Shown: one piece after another, positions 17,528 to 26,297 of the stretch | How the letters are laid out: each line of letters opens with the position of its first letter | Numbering within the stretch: position 1 is the stretch's first letter | Assembly (NCBI RefSeq): GCF_030817415.1 | Contig: NZ_JAUSZI010000002.1 | Span: forward strand, 12,003,501 to 12,067,500 | Source of the DNA: Streptomyces umbrinus | GTDB lineage: Bacteria; Actinomycetota; Actinomycetes; Streptomycetales; Streptomycetaceae | Reading direction: 5' to 3' | Length of the DNA stretch: 64,000 nucleotides | Notes under the pieces: generated by a model | Told to the model about the DNA's origin: nothing | Databases searched by the model: none | Seen by the model: the letters and a program-made list of their open reading frames with translations, nothing else | Translations under genes and position numbers: made by a program

Positions 17528-18034
17528 ACGAGACCGGTACCCACAGGACACGAGCCTGCCCGTGAGATTCCGTGCGGTGCCAGCCTGACTCCACCTCGGC
17601 TTCCTGCCGGGCGGGGAGCAGGGCTCCTCGCACGGTCTTCACCCCGCGCTTTCCGGGTCCGTCCGACCCGACCGCACGGTCTACGTCATCACGGCCTGCT
17701 CGGTTCGGCCTCGACCGGGGCGCTGATCGGACCGGCCGCGTTTCACCGGCTGGTCAGCGGACGGCGGATCAAACCGCAGACGACCGGCCCTCGTCGGGAT
17801 CATCCTCTTCTGGTACGTACTGTGTTGGTTTCTGTTGCCTCATTGGGTCAGGGGTGCCACTACACGGAGATCGAGACGGATGACCCCGATGCGCCGGTAC
17901 CTCGTTCATGACCGGGTGCGGTGCGTGTGCCGATGCTGAGAACGAAGACTCCGGTGGGAAGGGCCTCGCCGTCGACCCAACCGAGTCTGTGGATATGGGG
18001 CCGTACTTACTGCTGGCGTGGGCACATGCCGCGT
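17528..18034. other. gap with no recognisable gene
   Basis: About 500 bp between the DUF72 gene start and the sugar-lactonase relic. Several short frames are open, none of which resembles a protein I know, and no hairpin stands out. The DUF72 promoter should lie in the right-hand part next to 17528. Confidence 0.4.
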
Positions 18035-18372
18035 CGCACACGGCGGCTCGCGGCCCCCACCGCCACGTTGCTGCACACCTGTAGCGGCTCTCCGCCGATC
18101 CGGTCGGCCAACACATCGAGGAGCCCGTCGGGAGACAGCCGCAGCAGACCCCGCTCCGCGTCACAGACGAGAACGCGGCCGTCGGTCTGCGCGGTCGATC
18201 CGAGCGGACGGCCCCCGTGTGCGCTACCTGCTCGACAGCGTGTGGTGGCGCCGGATCAACGCGCAGAACGCGGCCGTCCTCGACCCCGGTCAGGAGCCGG
18301 CAGTGGCCGTCCGGCGCGACGTGCTCCGGCCCTCGACCGGCGAGGATCCGGTGTCGTACGACCAGTGTGCGC
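18035..18372 (-). pseudogene. SMP-30/gluconolactonase-like (strictosidine synthase-type) fragment
   Basis: Minus-strand reading gives GRGPEHVAPDGHCRLLTGVE and DGRVLRVDP, which is the first blade of an SMP-30/strictosidine-synthase beta-propeller. After a frameshift near 18190 it continues DGRVLVCDAERGLLRLSPDG and DVLADRIGGEPLQVCSNVAV, the second blade. The remaining blades and both termini are absent. This is a frameshifted and truncated relic of a sugar-lactone hydrolase-like gene. Confidence 0.6.
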
Positions 18373-18400
18373 GGTTCGACCCGGGCGGTCCGGGGCCGTG

Positions 18401-19033
18401 TCACGCGGCAGTTGGCCGAGCACGCAGGCAGCGAAGCATTTCCTCCGCGTAGGGCAGGGCCACGCCGGCGCCGATGACCGCCGCCAGAGCGGCGAGGTAT
18501 CCGGCGGACAGCGGATGCCTCTTGGGGAGCAGGCGCCAGTCGTCGGCCCCGCGGCCGCCGCGCAAGGTGGCGCGCACCTCCTCGGAGTGCAGGCATGCGG
18601 TGAACGCCATCGCCGTCAGGGGCAGCACCTCGAGAAAGCTGTGAATGTGCTGTTCGACGGGGCGTACCTCGCGCTCGCCCGTTGCGAGGGTGACGTCCCA
18701 CAGGGCCGTGGCCGAATGCGCGAGGGCCGCGCCGCCCATGACGGTGAGGACGAGCGGGTTGATCCGGGCGAGCAGGCCCATGGCGACCGGGATGCCTGCC
18801 TCCGTCATCATGAGCGCGTGCACGGCGGATTCCTTGGTCCCGCTCGTCGTCTCGATGTGCGTCCTGCGGTGCATGATCCAGTCGGCCACGGCAGGTACGA
18901 CCCACAGGGGCAGGACTCCGTAGAGCAGAAACCGGCGGTTGGTGTCCTCGGCGTCGGTGGCGTGCATCGGGACGCTCAGATCAGCGCCGCGGCGCCAGTG
19001 ACGCCACGAGCGGGAAAGCGTGCGCAGAGACAT
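18401..19033 (-). CDS. multi-pass membrane protein of unknown function
   Basis: The protein has 210 residues from the ATG at 19033, preceded by GGAGGAGG. After a basic N-terminus come about four hydrophobic helices: FLLYGVLPLWVVPAVADWIM near 40-60, PVAMGLLARINPLVLTVMGG near 90-110, FLEVLPLTAMAFTACLHSEE near 140-160, and a last one near 185-205. DWIMHRRTHIETTSGTKESA after the first helix is His/Arg-rich and may be functional. I do not recognise the family by name. A lactonase relic lies immediately downstream. Confidence 0.75.
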   Translation of the reverse strand: MSLRTLSRSWRHWRRGADLSVPMHATDAEDTNRRFLLYGVLPLWVVPAVADWIMHRRTHIETTSGTKESAVHALMMTEAGIPVAMGLLARINPLVLTVMGGAALAHSATALWDVTLATGEREVRPVEQHIHSFLEVLPLTAMAFTACLHSEEVRATLRGGRGADDWRLLPKRHPLSAGYLAALAAVIGAGVALPYAEEMLRCLRARPTAA

Positions 19034-19244
19034 GGGGACCTCCTCCGGAGGGCTTGAATGCGAGAGCTGCACCGCAATGGGTGTCACCGGCGCGGTACCC
19101 CTCGGGACGTGTCCGACACGGGCAGCGGTGGGCAGGACCGCGGCCTGGGCGAGAAGCCGCAGACGGGAGCTTTACCTTCATGGACCGGGGCACCCGGAAG
19201 ATTCCGGGCTATTGCGGTCCTGTCTGAAGAGAGGCGAGAGGCAA

Positions 19245-19728
19245 ATGTCGTCAGTCGCACCTGCCAGCTTCTCCACCGATCTCGATGATCTGACGGAACA
19301 GGCGTCAGCGCTCGCTGAGAGTGGGCGAATCCGTCTCGTCCCGCACATGCTTTCGCTGCCCGAACAGCAGCACGATGTCGCTGCGCAGTGTCGAGGCCGG
19401 GGAGGTCTCGGGCGAGGGATTCCTGGATCTGGCTTCGCATGTCGGTTCTCGGTTTCTCTACGCGGAGTTCGACTTTGTCGACGCCGCCGCGATGCTGGAT
19501 GCGTCGGCCCGAGGAGCACTGACCGAATTCACTGGTCATGAGGCGTCTCGCTGGTCCGTTCTGCGTCGGCGTATCCGGGAAAACGACGGACGGTGCGCCA
19601 AAGCGCAGATGGCCTTCACGGATGGCATGGCGCTGTTCACATGGGTTGGTGAAGCCGATTGGCTCGGTGATATGGCGGAAGAGTGGGGGATCTTGTGTCG
19701 GGCAACGACGCCGGATCGGATTACGTAG
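19245..19728 (+). pseudogene. frameshifted hypothetical gene
   Basis: The ATG at 19245, with GAGAGG upstream, opens a protein-like frame (FSTDLDDLTEQASALAESGR, then LVPHMLSLPEQQHDV). It loses sense near 19375. An overlapping frame one base over then continues with SVEAGEVSGEGFLDLASHVG and proceeds to a stop at 19728. Joined, the two give about 160 residues of a soluble acidic protein. Either one gene carries a single frameshift or the second frame is an independent short gene. The family is not recognised. Confidence 0.4.
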
Positions 19729-19835
19729 CCGACGGTGGGTACTCGGGGTGTTCCCTGGTATTGGCAGTCACGTGGCGAGATGCCGCACGATGTGAGCCCC
19801 TGGAAGGGGGCCTTTGCCCGACGAGAGGAACGGTC

Positions 19836-20162
19836 ATGCCCGCAGGAGCGAGCCGCAAGAGGGAACGACAGTACGAACACGTCAAGGAGAGCGCGAAGCA
19901 GCGCGGGGAGTCCACGAAGCGAGCCGAGGAGATCGCCGCTCGCACCGTGAACAAGGAGCGGGCCCGCAGCGGTGAGTCCCGTACGGCCAGCCGCACCTCC
20001 ACCAAGGACTCCAAGTCGGCTTCCGAGCGAGGAGGCGAACGTTCCCACAAGGGAGCGCAGGGCCGCACCAAGGACCAGCTCTACGCCGAAGCGCAGCGCA
20101 AGAACGTCAAGGGCCGCTCCTCGATGAACAAGGCGGAACTGGCCAAGGCAGTGGGCCGCTGA
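19836..20162 (+). CDS. small basic Rho_N/SAP-like protein ('plasmid stabilization' type)
   Basis: The protein has 108 residues from the ATG at 19836 with AGAGGA upstream. The first 75 residues are highly charged and low-complexity (Lys, Arg, Glu, Ser). The C-terminus, TKDQLYAEAQRKNVKGRSSM then NKAELAKAV, is a helix-turn-helix pair of the Rho-N/SAP type that binds nucleic acid. Similar Streptomyces proteins are commonly labelled plasmid stabilization proteins without direct evidence. Its place at the edge of a mobile-element-rich region fits a DNA-binding accessory role, but this is inference. Confidence 0.8.
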   Translation: MPAGASRKRERQYEHVKESAKQRGESTKRAEEIAARTVNKERARSGESRTASRTSTKDSKSASERGGERSHKGAQGRTKDQLYAEAQRKNVKGRSSMNKAELAKAVGR

Positions 20163-20218
20163 GCCACACCTGCACGCAACGTATTTCGGGAGGCGTGTCA
20201 GCCTGCGCGCTCTGACAT

Positions 20219-21105
20219 GGAGCCTTTTCCAACCTCACGCTGATGCGTGGTGAAGGACGAGGACGGCCTTCACCACGTCGGTGATTCGGTTGGTGCTGCA
20301 GCGGAGCTTCCGCAGGAGGCGCCAGCCCTTGATGGTGGCCATGGCCCGCTCGCCGAGGCAGCGGATCTTGGCGTGGCTGGTGTTGTGGCGACGCTTCCAT
20401 CGCTTGAGGCGGCGGCCCCGAAACGGAACCCGGACGGATCCGCCGGCGCCTTGATACGCCTTGTCCGCCCAGCAATTGAGCCCCGCATCGGCGAGGGCTT
20501 CGATGATCCCGTGCTGCCGCGCGGCGGTCAGGTCGTGAGTCGAGCCGGGCAGAGCCGGCGAGGCCCAGAGCAGTCGTCCGAAGGGATCGGTGAGGACCTG
20601 GACGTTCATGCCATGGCGTTTATGTTTCCCTGAGTAGTACGGGGCGTCGGCGGCGATGCGGTCGATCGGCAGCAAGGTGCCGTCGAGGATGACGAACGCC
20701 TTCGCCCGGATAGTCGTCATCGCCTCGTCCAGGGACGGCGCAAGGGCGGCCAGGGCCTCGACGGCTTCACGTATGTAGCGGTACGCGGTCGCGATCCCGA
20801 TGCCGAACCCGGCGGCGAGCTGGGCGTAAGTGTCACCGCACCGCAGGTGGGCCAGGGCGAGCAGGGCCTGACGTCCGGCAGGAAGGCGCCGCCACCGCGT
20901 TCCGATCTCCTGCCGCCGGGCTGTCAGTTGCCCGGTCAGGAACCGCAAGGTGCGGCTGGACAGATCAATCGAGGACGGGTAGACAAGCACGCGAAGCTCC
21001 TGGCGGACACGGGTGATCTTCGTCGAGAACCCGTCTACCAGGAGCTTCGTCGTTGTGCAGGACAGTCCAACTCGCGGTCAGCGCCGCCAGCTTGAAAAGG
21101 GCTCC
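20219..21105 (-). mobile_element. IS5-family insertion sequence, about 0.89 kb
   Basis: The imperfect terminal inverted repeats are GGAGCC-TTTTCCAA from 20219 and, read inward from 21105, GGAGCCCTTTTCAA. The enclosed length is normal for a single-ORF IS5-group element. Just inside the right end lies a stem, GAAGCTCCTGG (20993-21003) against CCAGGAGCTTC (21036-21046), upstream of the transposase. The right end cuts into a recombinase-associated gene. Confidence 0.65.
20235..20990 (-). CDS. IS5-family transposase (HTH_4/DDE_4 type)
   Basis: The protein has 251 residues and is intact. The N-terminal HTH (about 40-85) contains LRCGDTYAQLAAGFGIGIAT. The DDE core has FVILDGTLLPIDR near 112-124 (first Asp), LPGSTHDLTAAR near 148-159 (second Asp) and CLGERAMATIKGWRLL near 215-230 (catalytic Glu). 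ADKAYQGAG is the conserved mid-segment. No internal stop or frameshift, so transposition competence is plausible. Confidence 0.93.
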   Translation of the reverse strand: MLVYPSSIDLSSRTLRFLTGQLTARRQEIGTRWRRLPAGRQALLALAHLRCGDTYAQLAAGFGIGIATAYRYIREAVEALAALAPSLDEAMTTIRAKAFVILDGTLLPIDRIAADAPYYSGKHKRHGMNVQVLTDPFGRLLWASPALPGSTHDLTAARQHGIIEALADAGLNCWADKAYQGAGGSVRVPFRGRRLKRWKRRHNTSHAKIRCLGERAMATIKGWRLLRKLRCSTNRITDVVKAVLVLHHASA

Positions 21106-21518
21106 GGGTACGCGTGGAGCGCACCGCGTCGTTCGAGGGCCGAGTGGTGACAAGCGCCGGCAGCGCAGAACGGCTTCTGGAGCAGACGGATCCCGCGATC
21201 TATCACGGGCAGGGCATGACCTGTGTACGGCGCGCGGCCACGGCCGCCTGCCGCCTGGCCAAGCTCGCACTCGGGCTGCCGGACGACGACGCACCGGACG
21301 AGTCGGAGTGCCGATCCGCGTGCGCCAACCTCGCCTACACCGACCGCGACATCGAAGACGTGCAGCGCCGACGCGAGCGGCATCGGGCCGACGCTGTCGA
21401 CCCACTGGCACCCAGGCCCCGGCGCGACCGCGCGGCGGCGCAGGCCGCTCAGCTGTCGGGGATCATCGACCGCCACCAAATACAAGGCGTCCCTGACGCC
21501 GGGGAGAGGATCGCATGA
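21106..21518 (+). pseudogene. C-terminal fragment of an integrase/recombinase-associated protein, truncated by IS5
   Basis: The frame is open from the IS5 right end with no start of its own. The first usable GTG, at 21114, is a fusion artefact. About 135 codons remain, with MTCVRRAATAACR, ECRSACANLAYTDRDIEDVQ and DPLAPRPRRDRAAAQAAQ. This combines a four-Cys motif that could bind zinc with a helical tail, as I recall in the C-terminal region of large Streptomyces site-specific recombinases. The stop overlaps the next gene's start (ATGA), so the original pair was translationally coupled. The identity is moderately sure only. Confidence 0.5.
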
Positions 21519-21952
21519 CCAGCCGACGCCCCCGGGATCTGGAAGCCGAACGCGCCGCGCTTCGGACCGCGGCTGACCGCCTCCTGGCCGGCACACCCCT
21601 GCGCTCAGCTTCCGGAAAACTCACCGCCACCGAGCTGCTGCGCGAGTCCAGCCTGAGGCGAGACGTCGCCTACGGCGACCACAGAGACCTCATCGAGGAG
21701 TTCCAGGCCCGCGTCAAAGCTCAGAACGCGACACCGGCTGCCATGCAGGAACTCACCGACCGCTACGGCGAGGTGCAAGAGAAGCTGGCGGCCGTCACGA
21801 AAAGGCTCGCGAACGAGCAAGCCCTCAGCGCCGCGCTGCGGCGGATCGTGGCCGAGCTCGACTTGGAGCTCGCGCACACCCGGGAGCAACTCGAACAGTC
21901 GGGGACAGTCACCCGTCTTCCCGCCGCGCGTCGGCGGAACCGGTCCCGGTGA
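21515..21952 (+). CDS. coiled-coil protein of integrase-partner type (DUF6262-like)
   Basis: The protein has 145 residues. It is basic at the start, with long amphipathic helices from about 60 to 130 (AAMQELTDRYGEVQEKLAAV and ELDLELAHTREQLEQ) that predict a coiled coil. The mid-region SGKLTATELLRESSLRRDVA resembles a small DNA-binding HTH. Proteins of this kind accompany site-specific recombinases in actinobacterial integrative elements. The ATG overlaps the preceding stop (ATGA). The coding frame is complete, but its recombinase partner upstream was destroyed by IS5. Confidence 0.65.
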   Translation: MTSRRPRDLEAERAALRTAADRLLAGTPLRSASGKLTATELLRESSLRRDVAYGDHRDLIEEFQARVKAQNATPAAMQELTDRYGEVQEKLAAVTKRLANEQALSAALRRIVAELDLELAHTREQLEQSGTVTRLPAARRRNRSR

Positions 21953-21988
21953 CGGTCCTCTCCAGGAGGGCCAGCACGTGTGCAATGG

Positions 21989-22038
21989 CGGCCGTGAGAC
22001 TGGTGGGTTCGCATGTTGAGGTGTCGCGTATTCCTCGT
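21989..22038 (-). repeat. 50-bp inverted repeat, copy 1
   Basis: The reverse complement of these 50 bases matches 24713-24762 at 48 of 50 positions. The similarity stops sharply on both sides. The pair encloses recombinase relics, a quinone oxidoreductase and an AraC regulator. Confidence 0.75.
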
Positions 22039-22055
22039 TGAGGCCGTGCCTGGTG

Positions 22056-22262
22056 TCACCGTGTGCGGTCGCCGGGGGCGCGGGCCCAGGTGCCTCCGAC
22101 CTCGGTGACCAGGCGGGTGGCGGTTTGTCGTGGTAGCCGAGGGCCTTGGCGATGACGGGGGCCGGGGCCCTGAAGGACGAGTTGGCGGATCGCGGAGGTC
22201 CTGCCGCGCTGTCGCGGGACGCCGATCTCCCGCAGGTGGGCTTGGAGACTGCCCGGATTCAT
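22056..22262 (-). pseudogene. C-terminal relic of a tyrosine recombinase/integrase-type protein
   Basis: The minus strand reads HLREIGVPRQRGRTSAIRQL in one frame. It continues in a second frame as PVIAKALGYHDK, then returns with TATRLVTEVGGTWAR and APGDR. This order is familiar from the end of actinobacterial recombinase-type proteins. At least two frameshifts break it and the rest of the gene is gone. Confidence 0.5.
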
Positions 22263-22385
22263 GGGGGCGGAATCGGCGATTGTGCTCCCCTGCCGTCCCC
22301 ATCGCGGTCATCGACGATCCGGCGCTGCCGGAGGCGCTGGCCAAACGCGCGGCTGCCCACGTGGGGCGGCACCTCCACCCCGATG

Positions 22386-22508
22386 CTCCTGGCCCGCTCC
22401 CGCCACGCCTCCGCCCCCCTGGAGCGGTATGCCTGCCCCAGCGTCGACGCGGTCGCCCGGCACGTCGCCCAGCGTGACCCCGCCGCCCGACGGAAGCGGA
22501 AGCGCTGA
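22386..22508 (+). pseudogene. second recombinase C-terminal relic, plus strand
   Basis: A plus-strand frame ends with SRHASAPLERYACPSVDAVA and RHVAQRDPAARRKRKR. The pattern RH-x-S-x3-LERY followed by a basic tail is that of the catalytic-Tyr helix at the end of tyrosine recombinases. About 40 codons remain; no upstream part is recognisable in frame. Confidence 0.4.
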
Positions 22509-22756
22509 CGCCTCAAGATCATCATATTGCCGGGCATGTCTGCCCGTCACAGCGTCATCCACCGGACGGGTGCAGGGCTCGACGCGCCGCGAGTCGCACT
22601 GACACAGATCGTCAACTGATTGATTCTCACGGGGCTGGTCGCTGTCCCGGTCCTGCGAAAGGGTTCCAAGAAGGCGGCAGTGCGGCATGTGCGCACTCGA
22701 TCTGTTGCCGCGCCGAGTGTTCAGGCACATCCACGAGAGAAGGAAACACACCCCCT

Positions 22757-23665
22757 ATGCGCGCCCTTGTGGTCGATCACAGTGAGGCCGGACCCATCCG
22801 GTTCGCCGATGTCGATGAGCCCGTACCGTCCACCGGTGAGGCGCTGGTGGAGATACGGCACATCGGTCTCAACTTCGGAGAGCTGAATTACGTGCACCAG
22901 TGGCCAGCCGGCGCTGTGCACGGTCATGACGCGGCCGGCATCGTGGTGCGCGCCGCATCCGACGGCTCGGGGCCGCCCGAAGGTACGCGCGTCGCCGTGG
23001 GAATGGCTCCCCACGCGTGGGCGGAGCGGGTGGCAGTCAGCCCCGCCTCGCTCGGCACCGTCCCCAAGGGCGTGGACCTGGCCGACGCCGCCGCGCTAGG
23101 GATCGCCGGAGTCACCGCATTCCGGGTGCTGCGCAAGCGTTCCCTGCTGGCGCGCGACGTTCTGATCACCGGCGCCAGCGGGGGCGTGGGGCACTTCGCC
23201 GTCCAACTGGCGGCGCTGGCGGGCGCCCGGGTGACGGCACTCGTCGGTTCGCCGGAGCGGGCCGCCGGGCTCCGCGAACTCGGCGCCGACAAGGTCCTGA
23301 CCGACCTGGCCGAGACCGGGGACCGGTTCGACCTCGTCCTGGACACGGTCGGCGGGCCGCTGGTGGCCCAGGCATGGAGTTCCCTCGCCGAGGGCGGCAC
23401 CATCCACCTGGTCGGTTACTCCTCGGGGCAGGAAACCACCTTCCCGTCAGGGGCCTTGTTCGGCTTCGGTGAGCCCCGCAGCATCGCCACCTACGGCGAC
23501 ATGACGCCGACCGGCGGGGAGCTGACGGACCTGCTGGGCCTCATGGCCGCCGGGAGGCTCTCGGCGCCGGTCGGACTGCGAGGCGACTGGCAGGGCGTGG
23601 AGGACGCCGTCCAGGCGCTGTTCGCGCGGAAGGTGCACGGAAAGGTCGTTCTTGACGTGGCCTGA
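22757..23665 (+). CDS. zinc-type MDR family quinone oxidoreductase-like protein
   Basis: The protein has 302 residues. The N-terminal GroES-like domain has GLNFGELNYVHQWPAGAVHG and HDAAGIVV, with no structural-zinc Cys cluster, as in quinone oxidoreductases. The Rossmann domain starts at DVLITGASGGVGHFAVQLAA near 136-155 (NADPH-binding G-x-x-G-G-V-G). The enzyme probably reduces quinones or enones with NADPH. The ATG at 22757 has a weak purine-rich stretch upstream. An AraC regulator begins 70 bp after its stop on the same strand and probably controls it. Confidence 0.9.
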   Translation: MRALVVDHSEAGPIRFADVDEPVPSTGEALVEIRHIGLNFGELNYVHQWPAGAVHGHDAAGIVVRAASDGSGPPEGTRVAVGMAPHAWAERVAVSPASLGTVPKGVDLADAAALGIAGVTAFRVLRKRSLLARDVLITGASGGVGHFAVQLAALAGARVTALVGSPERAAGLRELGADKVLTDLAETGDRFDLVLDTVGGPLVAQAWSSLAEGGTIHLVGYSSGQETTFPSGALFGFGEPRSIATYGDMTPTGGELTDLLGLMAAGRLSAPVGLRGDWQGVEDAVQALFARKVHGKVVLDVA

Positions 23666-23735
23666 CGCTGTGGACGAGGACACATGCGTCGTCGGCCGTC
23701 GGCGGCGGTGCGCGGCGGTGGACGAGAATGGACCC

Positions 23736-24653
23736 ATGGATGTGCTGGCGGAGGTCTTGCGTGTTTCGGGTGCGCGTGGGGCGCTCGGAGTCATGCTGAA
23801 GGCCGGAGGAACCTGGGGCCTGTGGCTGGACTCCTATCCAGGAGCGGCACTGCACATAGTGTCCCGCGGCACTATGTGGCTCCACGTCACAGGCGAGAAA
23901 CCTCTTCAGGTGCAGGCCGGAGACGCCGTCCTAGTGTCGCCGGGCACCGCACACGGGATAGCCGGCGGCGCCAACGTGACGATGGGTTCCTGCGACCGTG
24001 AGGCGGCGGCCCGGGCTTTTGGCGATGGCCGGGCCCTGCGGCTGGGCTCGGCGCCGGTGCAGACGGAAGTGATCGTCCTGCACTATGAGCAGGACCCGGA
24101 GGTGCGCACACCGGTGCTTACCTCCCTCGCTCGGCCGATGCACGTCACAGCCCGGGAGAACGCGCAGCTCAGAAGGACCGTCGAACTTCTCGCTGCCGAG
24201 CTCGCACAGCCGCAGATCGGCACCACCGCCGCCATCAACAGCATCGTCGACCTTCTGCTCGTCCAGTTCGTACGCGCCTGGCTGGCCCGCCACCCGCAGG
24301 AGCCGTCCGGCTCATGGCTGGGAGCGATGCGTGATCCGGTCGTGCGCGACGCTCTGGCATGTGTCCACGCCCAACCGGAACACCCCTGGACCACGGAGAC
24401 CCTGGCCGCCGCGACGAGCGTCTCCCGGGCGACGCTGTCCCGGCGTTTCCGGTCCGCCCTCGGACAGACGCCGGGCGCGTACGTGACGCAGTGGCGCATC
24501 GACTTGGCGTCCGTCCGGCTCCGCGATACCGATGAGCCGGTCGAGTCGATCTCCGGCGCGGTCGGATACGGCTCTCCGCACGCTTTCAGCCGTGCCTTCA
24601 GACGTGCCCGAGGCACGGCCCCGGGCGAGTACCGTTCTCGGCTTCGCAAGTGA
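23736..24653 (+). CDS. AraC-family regulator with cupin-type sensor domain
   Basis: The protein has 305 residues from the ATG at 23736. The N-terminal half (about 1-130) is an AraC_binding_6/cupin-like sensor with GAALHIVSRGTMWLHV and VQAGDAVLVSPGTAHGI. The C-terminal 100 residues hold two HTH motifs: WTTETLAAATSVSRATLSRR with FRSALGQTPGAY, and SISGAVGYGSPHAFSRAFRR. Regulators of this type commonly sit beside NADPH oxidoreductases, as here. A clear paralogue, sharing the MDVLA-VL start and the domain order, is at 51866. Confidence 0.92.
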   Translation: MDVLAEVLRVSGARGALGVMLKAGGTWGLWLDSYPGAALHIVSRGTMWLHVTGEKPLQVQAGDAVLVSPGTAHGIAGGANVTMGSCDREAAARAFGDGRALRLGSAPVQTEVIVLHYEQDPEVRTPVLTSLARPMHVTARENAQLRRTVELLAAELAQPQIGTTAAINSIVDLLLVQFVRAWLARHPQEPSGSWLGAMRDPVVRDALACVHAQPEHPWTTETLAAATSVSRATLSRRFRSALGQTPGAYVTQWRIDLASVRLRDTDEPVESISGAVGYGSPHAFSRAFRRARGTAPGEYRSRLRK

Positions 24654-24712
24654 TCCGGGCTCGGGAGAGGTCAGCACCAGTCGGGTGTCGTCCCCCCAGT
24701 GCCCACATCGGC

Positions 24713-24762
24713 ACGAGGAATACGCGACACCTCAACATGCGAGCCCACCAGTCCCACGGCCG
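24713..24762 (+). repeat. 50-bp inverted repeat, copy 2
   Basis: Matches the reverse complement of 21989-22038 at 48 of 50 bases; see that entry. It lies in a 293-bp non-coding gap after the AraC gene. The rest of the gap shows nothing I can assign. Confidence 0.75.
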
Positions 24763-24946
24763 AAAGCAGCCGACACCTCGTTGCCCGACAACGCACTTGC
24801 CTAATGAACGGCTAGGGAGCGAAGGCCAGCCAGCCCGACCCGGGTTTCCGCGGCGGGACGGCAACCCTGAAAGGACAAGATCGCGAGACAGAAGTGCCGT
24901 GGCCCACGAACGAGACGGTCGAGAACTCCCAGGTCGGCGCATCGGA

Positions 24947-25282
24947 ATGGGACATTCCAATTTGGAACCTACAGTGGTGCTCGCCCTCCTCGGCGCGCAT
25001 CTGGTCGGCGACGTCCGCGCCCATCTCGCGGCGCGCCTGCCGGAGGGCTACGCCCTGATCCTCCTCAACCCGCTGCAGAGCGCCGAACCGCTCCCGCCGG
25101 AGCGGTTCGTCCGGGCGGCTGCCGCCTGGATCGAGGGCGCCACCGGGCAGACCGCGGCCTGGGACGTCAGCGCCGTGCTGTCCACCGTCGCCGACGCAGC
25201 CGACGTGGACCTGCTGGGGCAGATTCTGCTCCAGCTTCCCGCCGGCTACGACCTCCTCTTCGGCCGCCCCCAGCCCACCTGA
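24947..25282 (+). CDS. DUF2267 domain protein, short copy
   Basis: The protein has 111 residues from the ATG at 24947. LVGDVRAHLAARLPEGYALI, AAAWIEGATGQTAAWDVSAV and LLGQILLQLPAGYDLLFGRP are the repeating helical segments of DUF2267. It lacks the usual N-terminal helix that is present in the next gene, so it may be a shortened paralogue. DUF2267 proteins have no established function. The two copies lie in tandem 58 bp apart, consistent with gene duplication. Confidence 0.75.
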   Translation: MGHSNLEPTVVLALLGAHLVGDVRAHLAARLPEGYALILLNPLQSAEPLPPERFVRAAAAWIEGATGQTAAWDVSAVLSTVADAADVDLLGQILLQLPAGYDLLFGRPQPT

Positions 25283-25340
25283 CCATGACGAGTGGTGCCC
25301 ACCTGGGCACCGCCCCACTCCACGAAAGGCATGCACCGCA

Positions 25341-25784
25341 GTGATCTCCGACGCGCGCGTACCGCTTGAGCACCAGCAGCCGTACGGGACGGCGTATGAG
25401 CAGATGTTGGAGAAGGTCCGCTACGAAGGCGCCTACCCCACCCGTGAGCGGGCCGACGAAGCCGTCCGCCTGGTCCTGGCGGGGCTGGGGCGCCAGCTGA
25501 CCGGCGACGAACGCGTCGATCTCGCCGCCCGTCTGCCCCTGGAGGCCGCCCGCGTCCTCACCGCGCAGATCCCCGACACCCAGCCCCTCACCGGCTGGGC
25601 CTTCGTCAAGGACCTCGCCGCCCGCACCGGCGCCTCCCTGGCCACCACCCGCTGGGACACCGGATCCGTCTTCTCCGCCCTCGCCACCCACGCCGGCCCC
25701 GACCTCATCACCCGCATCCTGCAACAGCTCCCCACCGGCTACGCCCTGCTGTTCGGCCGCGCCGAACTCACCCCCGCCGCGTAG
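25341..25784 (+). CDS. DUF2267 domain protein
   Basis: The protein has 147 residues with a GTG start. The full domain is present: YEQMLEKVRYEGAYPTRERA near 18-37, LAGLGRQLTGDERVDLAARL near 46-65, and the C-terminal DLITRILQQLPTGYALLFGR that closely parallels the end of the preceding gene. All-helical and cytoplasmic. Role unknown; such proteins are widespread in actinobacteria and cyanobacteria. The second half is unusually C-rich at third positions. Confidence 0.85.
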   Translation: MISDARVPLEHQQPYGTAYEQMLEKVRYEGAYPTRERADEAVRLVLAGLGRQLTGDERVDLAARLPLEAARVLTAQIPDTQPLTGWAFVKDLAARTGASLATTRWDTGSVFSALATHAGPDLITRILQQLPTGYALLFGRAELTPAA

Positions 25785-26025
25785 ACGGCGAGGTACGGGC
25801 CCGGGGCAGGCGCAACAACCCGCCGCGTCGCTGTCCACCCGACACCCCGGGGCCCGCGAGGTGACCACCGCCGCCTGCTCGGCCGCCCATACCGACGTGC
25901 TGGCGTGTGCGGTCGAGCGGATCGGGTGCCACGGGTATGCGTACGCCCACCGGTGAGCACGGCGCGGAGTGGGACCAGGCCCACGAGGTGCGCACCGCGA
26001 TCAACGCGTTCCGGCAGTCGGTCCG

Positions 26026-26193
26026 TTAGCCGGGGACGCCGGCAGCCTTCTGCTCGCGGTGGTACTCGAAGGCGTTGCGGGCGACAAACCTGCGCCCGAC
26101 CACGCCTGGCTGCCTACGAAGGCCTCGTCGCTGTTCGAGGTCGATTACCTCCCCGTCGAATGCACGGAAATCTATGTTGGCCGGAGTAGACAT
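26026..26193 (-). CDS. small hypothetical protein
   Basis: The protein has 55 residues from the ATG at 26193, with AGAGGAAC upstream. The sequence is mixed, basic and soluble, beginning MSTPANIDFRAFDGEVIDLE. No family is recognised. It could be a real small gene at the border of an IS graveyard or the head of a truncated one. Confidence 0.3.
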   Translation of the reverse strand: MSTPANIDFRAFDGEVIDLEQRRGLRRQPGVVGRRFVARNAFEYHREQKAAGVPG

Positions 26194-26297
26194 TAGTGCT
26201 GGGTTCCTCTTTCGCTGGGTATATGTCCTGGTGGCGGGGTAGTTGACGGTGCTCGGGGGCGGGTGCTGGATCATGGTGCTACGGGCACGACCGGGGC

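Noticed and set aside
17921..19057. 378-codon plus-strand open frame
   Set aside because: It is antisense to a membrane-protein gene with a strong ribosome site and to the lactonase relic; its translation is low-complexity and lacks hydrophobic or domain patterns.
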